A stretch of DNA of 48,153 nucleotides. Source: Thermococcus sp. Its GTDB lineage: Archaea; Methanobacteriota_B; Thermococci; Thermococcales; Thermococcaceae. How positions within the stretch are numbered: position 1 is the first letter of the stretch; each line of letters starts with the position of its first letter. The stretch lies in NCBI RefSeq assembly GCF_017656495.1, contig NZ_JACDNS010000016.1, forward strand, positions 1 through 48,153, read 5' to 3'. The notes below the pieces were generated by a model that saw only the letters and a list, made by a program, of their open reading frames with translations, had not been told where the DNA came from and did no database searches. Positions 1-8,959 of this stretch are shown in pieces. The position numbers and the translations under genes are program-made.

Positions 1-267
1 ACTGACCAAATGCTTGGCAATGTAAATGTCCAACAAGTAAGCCCACAATGCCAAAGTTATTGCTCCACTGATTAAGAATGCTGACTTAAAGTAAACTGCA
101 AGGATCGCCATGAATGCTGCAATATCAAAACTCATACAATCAACTGCTAGAATTATATCCACTATCGTCGGACCCTTAAATGCCCTGATTGCATAAATGA
201 TGAATGCTAAAAGGTAAAGCGGAATAACAAACTTCATCAAAAGAAAAAACTGACTTTCAAGGCTCAT
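1..267 (-). CDS. MrpF/MnhF-like Na+/H+ antiporter subunit (partial, 3' end outside window)
   Basis: The N-terminal 89 residues of a small membrane protein are visible; the gene runs off the window start. It has an N-terminal hydrophobic helix, then the MrpF-type segment RAFKGPTIVDIILAVD (family pattern R-x-x-x-GP-x-x-x-D) and two further hydrophobic helices. Its ATG overlaps the TGA of the upstream hydrogenase small-subunit gene (ATGA), so the two are translationally coupled. MrpF is one of the small hydrophobic subunits of multi-subunit Mrp antiporters. In Thermococcus CODH clusters (codh-mch-mnh3 of T. onnurineus, established knowledge) Mrp genes follow the hydrogenase, and this gene fits as the first of them. 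The role in coupling H2 evolution to Na+ export is inferred from context. Confidence 0.8.
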   Translation of the reverse strand, partial: MSLESQFFLLMKFVIPLYLLAFIIYAIRAFKGPTIVDIILAVDCMSFDIAAFMAILAVYFKSAFLISGAITLALWAYLLDIYIAKHLVS

Positions 268-839
268 TCATCTTCCCCTCCATCTGTTTTAACTGTTATG
301 TTAGGAACAAAGTGCCTTGTCTCCTTTGCTTCTCCAAAGAGAATTTCAACTATGTCTCTCTCTGTCTTCTCGTCGAGCTCTTCGATGTAAATTTCTCTCT
401 TTTGCTTCTGCTTTACTAAGCCTCTTGCCATTGCTACAGCATAGATTATTGCCTCTGGCTTAGGAGGACAGCCTGGAATGTAAATTGTTGTTGGAGGCTC
501 AATACCATACTCCTCCTTGAGGATTTTGTATAGCTCTTTCACGCCGCCAATTACTGCATAGGTGTCGTACCATATTCCACCACCGCAAGCACAAGAGCCA
601 ATAGCTAAGACTATCTTCGGTTCTGGGACTGCCTTAAATGCCTCAATGACCTTTGGCAAGCACTCTCTTGTAACTGGACCCGTAAAAGCTATCGCGTCAG
701 CATGCCTTGGTGAGCCAACGAGCTTAATTCCAAACCTTTCAACATCTTGCTTGGGGGCAAATATGTTGAGTATTTCAATGTCACAACCATTACAGCTCCC
801 ACTGTTTAAGTGGAAAACCCATAAACTCTTCTCAAACAT
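264..839 (-). CDS. Membrane-bound [NiFe] hydrogenase small subunit (NuoB/CooL/EchC-like)
   Basis: 191 residues. It carries the ligands of a single proximal [4Fe-4S] cluster: SGSCNGCDIEI near the N-terminus, then GPVTREC, then IGSCACGGG and PGCPPKPEAI. There is no signal peptide and there are no extra clusters, as in group 4 hydrogenases and complex I NuoB. The start was placed at the ATG at 839, because the upstream GGTGGAGGAT overlaps the end of the previous gene and gives normal spacing; the longer reading frame beginning at 860 has no good ribosome site. It overlaps the NuoI-like gene by 8 nt and the MrpF-like gene by 4 nt. It should pass electrons from the ferredoxin-like subunits to the NiFe site in the large subunit. 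The hydrogenase identity is strong because the partner large subunit retains all four NiFe cysteines. Confidence 0.92.
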   Translation of the reverse strand: MFEKSLWVFHLNSGSCNGCDIEILNIFAPKQDVERFGIKLVGSPRHADAIAFTGPVTRECLPKVIEAFKAVPEPKIVLAIGSCACGGGIWYDTYAVIGGVKELYKILKEEYGIEPPTTIYIPGCPPKPEAIIYAVAMARGLVKQKQKREIYIEELDEKTERDIVEILFGEAKETRHFVPNITVKTDGGEDE

Positions 840-1350
840 ATCCTCCACCACCTTTTGCAAAGATTAGCCTCTCAGAAATTCTCTTAGCCCTGCATTCTGG
901 GCACAAGAACATCATCTCCCTCTCCCAAGGCTGGAGTTCCTTCGCTGAGTAAAGCAAATGCCTAAAGGTGTCAAATGGCCTGCCGCATTCTTCACAGCGA
1001 ACCATCTGTAGTTCAACAAACTGATGCAAATCTTCCTCGGAAAGAGTGGCTAGCTCAAACTCCTTTGTGAGCTTTATTGCTCCGGTAGGACACACATCCT
1101 GACAGCGGGCGCAGAAGATGCATCTTCCTATGAAGAGATGGACCACCCTAACTCCCCTTTCCAAGTCATCATAAACTTGCAGTGCTTGAGGAGGACAGGC
1201 ATTTGAGCATGATGTGCACCCGATGCATTTCTCTGGGTCGATTACAGGTTTTCCTCTAAAACCCTCTGGAACTTCAAGTGGGACAAAAGGATACTTCTCC
1301 GTTACTCTTCCAATGCTTATAGCCTTGGCAATAAGCTTAAACCTTCCCAT
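832..1350 (-). CDS. Hydrogenase iron-sulfur subunit (NuoI/CooX/HyfH-like polyferredoxin)
   Basis: 172 residues. Two classical [4Fe-4S] motifs, CIGCTSCSNACP and CIFCARCQDVCP, lie at about residues 42-90, spaced as in NuoI. The C-terminal third adds a CEECGR...CPECRAKR pair of CxxC knuckles, likely a zinc or rubredoxin-like site, as in HycF/HyfH-type subunits. It is expected to relay electrons between CooF and the NuoB-like subunit at the cytoplasmic face. The ATG at 1350 follows a GGAGG-rich stretch 3 nt downstream of the large-subunit stop. It is co-transcribed with the other hydrogenase genes. Confidence 0.92.
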   Translation of the reverse strand: MGRFKLIAKAISIGRVTEKYPFVPLEVPEGFRGKPVIDPEKCIGCTSCSNACPPQALQVYDDLERGVRVVHLFIGRCIFCARCQDVCPTGAIKLTKEFELATLSEEDLHQFVELQMVRCEECGRPFDTFRHLLYSAKELQPWEREMMFLCPECRAKRISERLIFAKGGGGYV

Positions 1351-1353
1351 CGC

Positions 1354-2967
1354 TCACAGCCTCCCGAGATAATCATCCAGAGAACATCTACAAACTTTTT
1401 CTCCGTCAACAATAACCATGTGGTCTGTACACGAGAAGCACGGGTCTATTGAGGCTATGATTATTGGTGCATCTGCCAATTTCTCTCCCATAAGCATTAT
1501 AGGAACTGCAGGCAAGTTGTTGTAGGTCGGTGCTCTTGGACGCCATCTGTAAACTTTATTACCTCCTTCAGTAATTACAAAGTGCACATCTTCTCCTCTT
1601 GGAGCTTCAGTTGCCCCGATGCCAACTGCATATTCTGGGAGTTCATAATCCTCGTTTAAAATGTCTCCCGGTGGCAGTTGATCTAAAGCTTGCTCAATTA
1701 TCCAAAAGCTTTCAAATGTCTCCTCATACCTCACCAAGAACCTTGCGAGAACATCTCCCTCCTTATAGACAGGTACTTTGAAGTCCAAGTCCCCATAGGC
1801 TGCATATGGGTGGTCTCTCCTTACATCGGTGTCAATACCAGAAGCTCTCGCAACTGGCCCAACTACCCCTATTTCTCTTCCTTCCTTCTTTGGCAGAATT
1901 CCAATTCCTTTCATCCTGCTTATGAGTTCCTTCATTCCAACTGCATTGTCAAGAACTTCTTTTGTCTCCTTTTTGGTTTTTTCAAAAATTTCAAGCACTT
2001 TTTTCTTTTTCTCTTCATCAATGTCTCTCCTAACTCCACCGATGAGATTCATCCCATAGGTCTTTCTGTTTCCAGTCAAAAGCTCTGCTAAGTCCATAAA
2101 AGCTTCCCTTATGCGCCATGTATGCATGAATCCAGAATCAAAGCCAAGTAAATGGAAGGCAACACCAAACCAGAGTAAGTGAGAGTGCAATCTTTCAAGC
2201 TCAAGAAGTATGGTTCTTATATAAAGAGCCCTTTCTGGAACTTCAATTTTGGCGGCATCTTCAACGGCTTGAGCATAGGCGCAGTTGTGTGTGTAACCAC
2301 AGATTCCACAGATTCTCTCAGCTAAGAATGGAATCTGATTTATCGTCATCCTTTCCTCTGCTAATTTTTCCATTCCTCTGTGGACGTGAAATCCTCTGTA
2401 GACTGCTCCAACTATTTCCTCGCCTTTAACATGGAGCTCAAAAACCTCTGGCTCGTGAAGCGTTGGATGATAGGGTCCAACTGGAACTTCCATGATCCCG
2501 GGCTTTTTCTCTCTTTTTGGAGGTTTGAATTCAACTTTTGGAGGCCTTTCATTGTAGTGAAACTCCTTTCTCAGTGGGTAAATCCCTTCAGGCCAGTCGT
2601 CGGGTAAAATAAGCCTCAGTGGCTCTGGATGTTCATCAAAGAGAATCCCAATCATGTCCATTGCCTCTCTTTCGGCCCAATTTGCACCACTTATAACTGG
2701 CGTAATTGAAGGGATCTTCAAGTTACTTGCGACTGCTTTGAGAATTACGTATCTCTTTTCAGACTCACAGTTGAAGATATGATACATTGAAAAGCCTACT
2801 CCCAATAAGCGCTCGTCAACGCCAACCCCAGTTGCATAATAACAGCCCGCTTTGAAAAGTAGCTCTGCAGTGGTTCTAAGCTTATCATTTGGAACCAAAG
2901 CTAAGATTACTTTCTCATCATGCCTGAGGATTTTAGCATCATTTCCTTTCAGAATTTCAATTATCAC
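1354..2967 (-). CDS. [NiFe] hydrogenase large subunit, fused NuoC-NuoD type (group 4)
   Basis: 537 residues in two parts. Residues about 1-135 resemble the NuoC/30-kDa subunit (NWAEREAMDMIGI, then GIYPLRKEF), and the remainder is the NuoD/large subunit. NiFe ligands are intact: ERICGICGYTHN at about 220 and DPCFSCTDHM near the C-terminus. This is therefore a true hydrogenase and not a complex I homologue that lost the metal site. About 20 residues follow DPCxxCxxH, consistent with the C-terminal peptide removed after nickel insertion in the family. The start is a GTG at 2967 preceded by GGTGGT at 4-nt spacing; this Shine-Dalgarno lies inside the last codons of the NuoH-like gene. The role is proton reduction to H2 with electrons from CO. 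Confidence 0.93.
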   Translation of the reverse strand: MIIEILKGNDAKILRHDEKVILALVPNDKLRTTAELLFKAGCYYATGVGVDERLLGVGFSMYHIFNCESEKRYVILKAVASNLKIPSITPVISGANWAEREAMDMIGILFDEHPEPLRLILPDDWPEGIYPLRKEFHYNERPPKVEFKPPKREKKPGIMEVPVGPYHPTLHEPEVFELHVKGEEIVGAVYRGFHVHRGMEKLAEERMTINQIPFLAERICGICGYTHNCAYAQAVEDAAKIEVPERALYIRTILLELERLHSHLLWFGVAFHLLGFDSGFMHTWRIREAFMDLAELLTGNRKTYGMNLIGGVRRDIDEEKKKKVLEIFEKTKKETKEVLDNAVGMKELISRMKGIGILPKKEGREIGVVGPVARASGIDTDVRRDHPYAAYGDLDFKVPVYKEGDVLARFLVRYEETFESFWIIEQALDQLPPGDILNEDYELPEYAVGIGATEAPRGEDVHFVITEGGNKVYRWRPRAPTYNNLPAVPIMLMGEKLADAPIIIASIDPCFSCTDHMVIVDGEKVCRCSLDDYLGRL

Positions 2968-2969
2968 GG

Positions 2970-3851
2970 CTACCACCCCACCAAGGCTATAATCCACACA
3001 ACCAAAGCTACAGCAGAAAGCTTCTTCATCAGCTTGACAGCTTGGTCAATTCTGAATCTTCCATAGTAAGCTTCGAATGTTGAATAAACCACTGAAAGAA
3101 TCATTATGCCAATGAGATAACCAATGAGTCTTGTTGGATTTTGAACTGGAAGGATGAAGTTCAAAAGCAAGCTGTAAAGGAGAAGGCGCTTCAGGAATAT
3201 CGAATATTCAAGTAAACCGAGATGTTTTCCGCTGTATTCGATTAGAGGGCCTTCAATTATTTCAGGCTCAGCTTCGGCGATATCAAAGGGTAATCTGGCA
3301 CTTGCAACGTATATCACAAGGAAAAGCAGAATTAACGCAAGAGCTGATGAAATCCTCAAAGGTAGTGGGAACAGCTGATCAAAACTCAAGCTTTTGCCTA
3401 TTACAGCTATCGTACCTATAATGAAAGCCAAGAGCAGTTCTTCACTCATAAAGAGGGAAACCTCTCTGTTTGAACCTATCTGGGCATAAGCATTTCCTGA
3501 AGAAAACGCTCCGATGACAAAGCTCAAAGTTGCCAGGCCAAGGAGATAAACTACAACTATAAAGTCTCCAATGAAGTTTATTGAGCTAGGCAGGAGAGTT
3601 GGAACTATTAAATAAGCCGTCAAGACGGCTGTGAAAGTCACATACGGAGCGAGCTTGTAGAGGGATTTAACAGAATCTTGAGGTTCAATTGTAGGTCTCT
3701 TGAAGAGCTTTATCAAGTCCCACCACGTCTGGAGTATTGGTGGCCCTTGTCTGTTCTGCAGACGTGCTCTGATTTTCCTCTCAAAACCATCTACTACTGG
3801 AGCAATAAGCAGGGCGAATGCCAAGTTGACTGCTATGAAAATGGTGTTCAT
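2970..3851 (-). CDS. Hydrogenase membrane-anchor subunit (NuoH/CooK/HyfC-like)
   Basis: 293 residues with about eight hydrophobic helices. Hallmarks of the NuoH family are present: the loop RLQNRQGPPILQTWWDLIKL near residue 31, and the acidic stretch AEAEPEIIEGPLIEYSGKH around residue 193. This subunit anchors the hydrophilic arm and forms part of the ion pathway at the interface. It overlaps the upstream antiporter-like gene by 4 nt and ends just before the large-subunit start, so the operon is very tight. The ATG at 3851 has GGTGTA upstream. Confidence 0.92.
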   Translation of the reverse strand: MNTIFIAVNLAFALLIAPVVDGFERKIRARLQNRQGPPILQTWWDLIKLFKRPTIEPQDSVKSLYKLAPYVTFTAVLTAYLIVPTLLPSSINFIGDFIVVVYLLGLATLSFVIGAFSSGNAYAQIGSNREVSLFMSEELLLAFIIGTIAVIGKSLSFDQLFPLPLRISSALALILLFLVIYVASARLPFDIAEAEPEIIEGPLIEYSGKHLGLLEYSIFLKRLLLYSLLLNFILPVQNPTRLIGYLIGIMILSVVYSTFEAYYGRFRIDQAVKLMKKLSAVALVVWIIALVGW

Positions 3852-5755
3852 AGGCTTACACCCCCTAAAACTGCCACCAAAATTACTATCAGAATCATTG
3901 CAAGGGAGAGCATTGAGTCTAAGTCATAGGACAAGACTTCAAACTTGGTTCCAAACATTTTTCCAATCTTCGCAACTTTCTGCACAAATCCCTTACTAGC
4001 GTCACCTAAGACATAAACTTCGTTGAAAGCCTCTCTAAAGTCTCTGTAATAAGCATCAGCAGACATGCTCGCGTTGAGGTCTTCACTTCTCCCGGTCTTC
4101 CAAGTTGACACAACACTGCCTCTCGATGGAATAAGTAGCAAAGCTATTAGTGTCGAAACTAGTAGGAATGCAAAGATTACTATTGGCGAATAGCTGCCTG
4201 TTTTTGGCACAACTAGAGAAGGATAAACTACAAGAGAAGCTAACGGAACGCCTATTGAACCCAAGGCTTGGGATATCATTTTCAATGGAATGAAAGGATA
4301 AATTCCAAATGCTATACACAGCAAAGCTAAGAGAAGCTGAGGAGCAGACATTAAAACAGGAACTTCCTTTGCATCAATTTCCTTAACTGCAGGTTTTGTA
4401 AAGATTGCCGTAAAGTACTTCACAAAAGCCCCGAGGGTTACAGCACTTATGAAAATGGCAATTATTCCAAAGAGTGAAGTTGCTGGAGATGAAAGTGTTG
4501 AGATGTAAATCATCCATTTGCTTACAAATCCATTAAGGGGTGGCATACCAGCTATTGCAAGTGAGCCTATTAAAGCAGCGAAAGTCGTGAGAGGCATCTT
4601 CTTTGCTAAACTCCCCAAATAATTCAAATCTCTCGTGCCTGTTTCATACATCACTGAACCGGCCGTAAGGAAGAGAAGGCCTTTAAAGAAAGCATGGTTC
4701 ATTGTGTGGAAGAGTACAGCAGCTAGGGCTATACTTCCAAAAAGCTGATTTCCATTTGCGAGGAAGTAAATCCCAGCCCCCATGGGTAAAAGGATGTATC
4801 CAATGTTGTCTATACTTGAAAAAGCCAATAAACGCTTTGAATCTTCCTGGAGTAAAGCGTACATCATGCTGAAGAAAAGTGTCAGAACTCCAAATACGGC
4901 TATTACAATTCCAATTTCTGGTTTCAATGGGAAGAAGCTTAGGAAGAATCTAAGCAGCATGTATATCGGCAGTTTAATCATAATCCCACTCAGTAAGGCT
5001 GAAACATTGCTCGGAGCTTCTGGGTGAGCATCGGGAAGCCACGAGTGGAATGGTACCATAGCCGCTTTAACCCCAAATCCTATAAGCAACGCGAATGTCA
5101 AAGCATAAAGCATTCCCGGATGAGCTAAGAGATAAGCCGGCAGAATGCTGGTAATTTCAGAATAGTTAGCGTTGAAGTTCGTGGCTTTAAGAATTATTAG
5201 CACAACAGCCAAAACAAGAAACTCAGCTCCAGCTTTTGTCATACAGAAGTACTTGAATGCTGCCTTTACGGCTTTCTCTTCGCTCTGTTCAAATGCCACT
5301 AGGAATTGCGAAAACAGACTCATGAGCTCCCAAAAGATTATGAACCATAGCAAATCCCAGCATATCAGTACAAGATACATTGTCAACAGGAAAATTGGAT
5401 AGTTGAAAGTGTAAACACGCATGTCTTCTTTCTCGAAATACTTTTCCATGTATTTGATGCCATAAACTGACGCACAGAGGCTTAAAATTCCCAGTATCAA
5501 TAGGAAAAATGCTGAAAGTGAATCAACTCTAAAGACAAGCCAGTTGAGAGACATAAAAAGCGAGGGTGAATTGAACAAGTTGCATTTGAACTCAAGTGTT
5601 GTTCTAAGCCCCAATATTCCAATATATATCATTGTCACTGATGCTATTGCTGATAGTGTACTTACTATCTTGAGAACTATTTTTGCCTTTGACAACCCTA
5701 CCAGTGCCGCTATAACTAATATACCTATAGGTATTAACAACATCTGAGTCTCCAT
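3848..5755 (-). CDS. Hydrogenase antiporter-like membrane subunit (NuoL/HyfB/MrpD type)
   Basis: 635 residues, strongly hydrophobic, with about 14-16 predicted helices. The proton-antiporter family core is seen in GVKAAMVPFHSWLPDAHPEA, with its conserved Lys/His/Pro, and in SSIDNIGYILL and FFKGLLFLTAGS further on. A long C-terminal extension ends in another helix, as in HyfB/HycC-like subunits. It is expected to be an ion-translocating subunit of the CO-linked hydrogenase. It is the first gene of the hydrogenase block, set apart from cooT by 215 bp holding a likely promoter. The start at 5755 follows GGTGAACAGCA. The direction and identity of the ion moved (H+ or Na+) cannot be told from sequence. 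Confidence 0.9.
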   Translation of the reverse strand: METQMLLIPIGILVIAALVGLSKAKIVLKIVSTLSAIASVTMIYIGILGLRTTLEFKCNLFNSPSLFMSLNWLVFRVDSLSAFFLLILGILSLCASVYGIKYMEKYFEKEDMRVYTFNYPIFLLTMYLVLICWDLLWFIIFWELMSLFSQFLVAFEQSEEKAVKAAFKYFCMTKAGAEFLVLAVVLIILKATNFNANYSEITSILPAYLLAHPGMLYALTFALLIGFGVKAAMVPFHSWLPDAHPEAPSNVSALLSGIMIKLPIYMLLRFFLSFFPLKPEIGIVIAVFGVLTLFFSMMYALLQEDSKRLLAFSSIDNIGYILLPMGAGIYFLANGNQLFGSIALAAVLFHTMNHAFFKGLLFLTAGSVMYETGTRDLNYLGSLAKKMPLTTFAALIGSLAIAGMPPLNGFVSKWMIYISTLSSPATSLFGIIAIFISAVTLGAFVKYFTAIFTKPAVKEIDAKEVPVLMSAPQLLLALLCIAFGIYPFIPLKMISQALGSIGVPLASLVVYPSLVVPKTGSYSPIVIFAFLLVSTLIALLLIPSRGSVVSTWKTGRSEDLNASMSADAYYRDFREAFNEVYVLGDASKGFVQKVAKIGKMFGTKFEVLSYDLDSMLSLAMILIVILVAVLGGVSL

Positions 5756-5970
5756 TGCTGTTCACCTAAATTTTTCTTAATTTGACTTGATTTTAGCAAA
5801 GTATCTATTTACACACTACATTGCCCGAAATACTCTGAGTGGAATTTTTATTCATGAAATGAAACTCATACATCTGTGAAATTTTCTGGCGAGTTTTGTT
5901 TATATATTTTGCCTAATGTATTCATTTTAAACCTTTGGTTAAAACGTACATTATGAAACAAAAATGGGTA
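5756..5970 (-). promoter_or_regulatory. Intergenic region with probable promoter for the hydrogenase-Mrp block
   Basis: This 215-bp gene-free AT-rich gap separates cooT from the hydrogenase genes. On the minus strand a TATA-like stretch, AAAATATATAAAC, lies at about 5896-5909, which would place transcription start near 5875-5882 and leave a leader of about 120 nt before the ATG at 5755. No clear dyad matching the one upstream of cooF was found. It suggests the hydrogenase-antiporter genes can be transcribed separately from cooFSCT. The call rests on base composition and TATA resemblance only. Confidence 0.5.
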
Positions 5971-6165
5971 TTAAATAGAAAGCTTCAAATAAATTTTGTG
6001 GGAAATGAAATCGATATAATCAATCTCGTATCCCTCAAGAACCAGTTCTTTACCAAGCAAATTCTTAACAATGATTTTCCCATCCTTAACTTCAAGCAGA
6101 GTTACATCTGTCATAACTACCTCAGCTTTTCCGTCTTCAAGAACTATGACCTTTGACTGACACAT
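5971..6165 (-). CDS. cooT: CooT-like small nickel-binding accessory protein
   Basis: 64 residues beginning MCQSKVIVLEDGK, matching the CooT family (short proteins starting MC with a conserved second-residue cysteine used in Ni binding). The rest is a small beta-rich fold (VMTDVTLLEVKDGKIIV). It directly abuts cooC: the ATG begins the base after the cooC stop, and its Shine-Dalgarno (GGTGTT) lies in the last cooC codons. In Rhodospirillum rubrum CooT is a nickel chaperone-like factor for CODH assembly; the same role is inferred here. The family call is good despite the small size because of the MC start and location. Confidence 0.82.
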   Translation of the reverse strand: MCQSKVIVLEDGKAEVVMTDVTLLEVKDGKIIVKNLLGKELVLEGYEIDYIDFISHKIYLKLSI

Positions 6166-6972
6166 TTACAACACCTTTGAACGCTTTTTTATGCTCAATA
6201 TCTTTTTTGCAAGTGCTTCTACATCTCCATATATTGGAGAATCCTTTGAAATGGCATCAACGCCTTTTCCTTCGTTATCCGCATGAATTACGCTCTCATC
6301 AAAGTTTACAAGATGATAAGGCGTTGAATCCGAGAAGACCTTTGCATAAAGTTGGGAAGCTTTTAAGGAGTTACGGACCTTATTTATTACGAGGAATATG
6401 TTTGGTATGTTAAGTTGTTTCCCCATTTCTATGAGCTTTCTTGCTATCATTAGGGACTTCAGGGTTGGCTCTGCTACACATATCATGACATCAAATTTCT
6501 CTGCCAGTCCACGTCCAAATACTTCTGCCCCTGCTTCGCTGTCCACAATTACAATATCCTTTTCAGATAGCAGAACATGCATCAAAAAAGCCCTTGCAAG
6601 AGCTAACGCTGGGCATAGACAGCCTTCTTTGCTTTGCTCTATGCTCCCAACAACGACAAGCTTTAAATTTGGCTTTATTGTTATACCGTATTGCTCAGCC
6701 AAATCATCAACTTTTGGAGTTAGTGAGAATAAAACTCCCCAGCCCTCACCGGGTCTTGCTCCGGTCCTTTCCTCTGCAAGCTTTTCATTTCGTGAAAGTG
6801 GAACAATTTCTAAAGCTTCCTCGAATGGAATTCCCAGACTTTGAGCAAGGTTGGGAACTGAATCTGTGTCCAAAGCTAGTATGTTATACCCTTTGTCGGC
6901 CAAGATATGGGCTAATAAAGCTGAAATTGTAGTTTTCCCAACTCCTCCCTTTCCAGCAACGAGTATCTTCAT
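6166..6972 (-). CDS. cooC: CooC, CODH nickel-insertion ATPase
   Basis: 268 residues, MinD/ParA-type P-loop ATPase. It has a deviant Walker A motif GKGGVGKTT at residues 7-15 and a Walker B-like IVIVDSEAGAE. A CLC pair in SKEGCLCPALALAR, at about 117-119, corresponds to the CxC that binds metal at the CooC dimer interface. It is known to drive ATP-dependent assembly of the Ni-Fe-S C-cluster of CODH. It lies 75 bp downstream of cooS and abuts cooT, forming the maturation module of the operon. Confidence 0.93.
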   Translation of the reverse strand: MKILVAGKGGVGKTTISALLAHILADKGYNILALDTDSVPNLAQSLGIPFEEALEIVPLSRNEKLAEERTGARPGEGWGVLFSLTPKVDDLAEQYGITIKPNLKLVVVGSIEQSKEGCLCPALALARAFLMHVLLSEKDIVIVDSEAGAEVFGRGLAEKFDVMICVAEPTLKSLMIARKLIEMGKQLNIPNIFLVINKVRNSLKASQLYAKVFSDSTPYHLVNFDESVIHADNEGKGVDAISKDSPIYGDVEALAKKILSIKKRSKVL

Positions 6973-7047
6973 TTTAGTGCCCCCAATGATTAAATCGTAC
7001 TTCTTCTATAATTGCTTTTTCAAAATTAAAAAACTAAAAAGGAAAAA

Positions 7048-8949
7048 TCAAACAGGCCATTTAAGCTTCTTCCTTTTCTCAATTATCACATTGTAAATTG
7101 TCTCTGCTGCTTTTACCGGGTCTGGTTCAACGTAGAACTTTCCTCCAATGAGATCCTCAATGTCATCAGTTAGCAACTTAGTTACTTTCTGGCTTCCGAG
7201 CACTGGTGGAACTACTCCTAAGTGGGTGAATACACCGCTTGCAACGAAGTAGGTTCCAATTGACACTGCTTTTTCGCTCATCCATTCCGGAGCAGAACCA
7301 GCAACTGGTAGGTCTGGAATATCAACACCCAAAGCTTCTGACATTGCAGCAAGTACTATCAGAATTCTCGAACAGTCAACACAGCTTCCCATGTGTAAGC
7401 ATGGTGGGATTCCAAGTGCTTCACATATCGCTTTTAGTCCTGGACCAGCTAATTCGGCAGCCTTTGGTGACATTAAACCTTCCATCGCTGCTGCGATTCC
7501 CCAGCAACCAGTACCAACTACTAGGATGTCTCTCTTTATGAGCTCCTTAGTTAATGTTACATGACTATGATTGTGCTTGACCTTTGGATTATTACATCCA
7601 ACAACTCCAACAATTCCTTTAATTGTACCTTCTCTGAGTGCATTGATGAGAGGTTCAAGGGTTCCTCCAAGAGCTTCGAGAATTGCTTCAACACTGAAAC
7701 CTGCAACAACTTCACTCTTGTGTTTTGGAATGTAAACCCTTTCTTTTGGCCTGTTCTGGAAGTTTTCAATTGCAATCTTGACTATCTCCTTGGCAATCTC
7801 ATCTGCTTTCTCTGGTTTGAACTCTATGTGCACTGCTCCGGGTATGTGGGCCTTGGGCTCGGTTGTGATTATCTTGGTGTGATAACAGCCGGCTACATCA
7901 ATCAATGATGGCATTAAACACTGGTAATCAACAACCATAGCCTCAACTGCTCCAGTAATTATCGCCAGCTCTTGCATCAGGAAGTTTCCAGCTGGAGGAA
8001 TGCCAAGCCTCATTAAAACTTCGTTCCCAGTACAGCACATTCCTGCAACATTTACTCCTTTGGCCCCATATTTTTTGGCCAATTTCTGCATCTCTTCACT
8101 TTGAGCAACCTCGGCTATCTTCATTGACAGTATTGGGTTATGACCGTGGACAATTATATTCACATAATCCTCCTTGAGAACACCCAAGTTTGCAATGGTT
8201 TTAATTGGCTTTGGCGTTCCAAAGAGTATATCACTTAGATAAGTAGCCATCATTGAGCCACTCCATCCATCAGCTAGGGAGGTTCTTACGCCGTGAAGGA
8301 GAAGTGAAGCTGGATCTGCATCAACACCCATATGAGTCCTGTGCATACACTCACAAATTTCCCTGTCAATTGCTCTTGGCATGACTCCGAGCCTTTCCCA
8401 GACTTTAATTCTTTTCTTAGGTGCTGTTGCCATGAGCAACTTCAATGGCTCATCATCGGGCTTTCCAAACTCCCATTCCAAGATGTGTGCAACTTCTAAG
8501 GCTATTTCACTCTCGGTTTTTCCTTCTACATCTATTCCCAAAGCTTGAGCTAACCCCTTAAGCTTCTCAACGTCAGTCAGCTTGTATCCCTTGAACTCCC
8601 CTGTTGCTGCTCCTTTAAACACGTGGACGATATCTCTTGCATGATCGCTGTGTGCTGCTGCTCCTGCAGCAATCATCCTCAAAATGTTTCTTGCAACTAT
8701 TGTGTCAGCATCTGCTCCACAAACACCTTTGGTTGGCCCAGCACCAAATGGGTCAATTCTACATGGACCCATGTTACAGTTTCTACAACAGACTCCCAGA
8801 AGACCAAAGCCACATTGGGGTTGCTGTTCTAAAAAGCGGTGCCAAGCAGTCTTCACACCATTCTCCTCAGCCTTCTCAATTAGGTCAGCAACTCCCTTAG
8901 TTTCAGAAACTTTCTTTGCAAGAACCTTAAACTTTATGTATTCCGCCAT
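7048..8949 (-). CDS. cooS: Anaerobic carbon monoxide dehydrogenase catalytic subunit (monofunctional, CooS)
   Basis: 633 residues, usual length for CooS. The N-terminal cysteine block CGFGLLGVCCRNCNMGPCR (about residues 46-64) holds D- and B-cluster ligands. C-cluster ligands can be followed in order: HGHNPILSMK (His), NVAGMCCTGNE, GVVGCNNPK, VGTGCWGIAAAM and HMGSCVDCSR. It catalyses CO + H2O to CO2 + 2 H+ + 2 e- in the cytoplasm. No acetyl-CoA synthase genes occur nearby, and the neighbours are an electron-transfer ferredoxin and a hydrogenase, so the role is energy conservation from CO rather than carbon fixation. The start at 8949 was chosen for GGTGGT plus 4 nt; an upstream in-frame GTG is part of that ribosome site. 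Confidence 0.96.
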   Translation of the reverse strand: MAEYIKFKVLAKKVSETKGVADLIEKAEENGVKTAWHRFLEQQPQCGFGLLGVCCRNCNMGPCRIDPFGAGPTKGVCGADADTIVARNILRMIAAGAAAHSDHARDIVHVFKGAATGEFKGYKLTDVEKLKGLAQALGIDVEGKTESEIALEVAHILEWEFGKPDDEPLKLLMATAPKKRIKVWERLGVMPRAIDREICECMHRTHMGVDADPASLLLHGVRTSLADGWSGSMMATYLSDILFGTPKPIKTIANLGVLKEDYVNIIVHGHNPILSMKIAEVAQSEEMQKLAKKYGAKGVNVAGMCCTGNEVLMRLGIPPAGNFLMQELAIITGAVEAMVVDYQCLMPSLIDVAGCYHTKIITTEPKAHIPGAVHIEFKPEKADEIAKEIVKIAIENFQNRPKERVYIPKHKSEVVAGFSVEAILEALGGTLEPLINALREGTIKGIVGVVGCNNPKVKHNHSHVTLTKELIKRDILVVGTGCWGIAAAMEGLMSPKAAELAGPGLKAICEALGIPPCLHMGSCVDCSRILIVLAAMSEALGVDIPDLPVAGSAPEWMSEKAVSIGTYFVASGVFTHLGVVPPVLGSQKVTKLLTDDIEDLIGGKFYVEPDPVKAAETIYNVIIEKRKKLKWPV

Positions 8950-8959
8950 CATAACCACC

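Noticed and set aside
1690-2091. Plus-strand frame of 133 residues inside the hydrogenase large subunit
   Set aside because: It is antisense to a conserved gene, and its composition (FFFLF runs) is that of a shadow frame.
264-5755. Reading the membrane complex as a respiratory complex I
   Set aside because: The NuoD-like subunit keeps both NiFe cysteine pairs (RICGIC and DPCFSC), which complex I lacks, and the block follows CODH genes.
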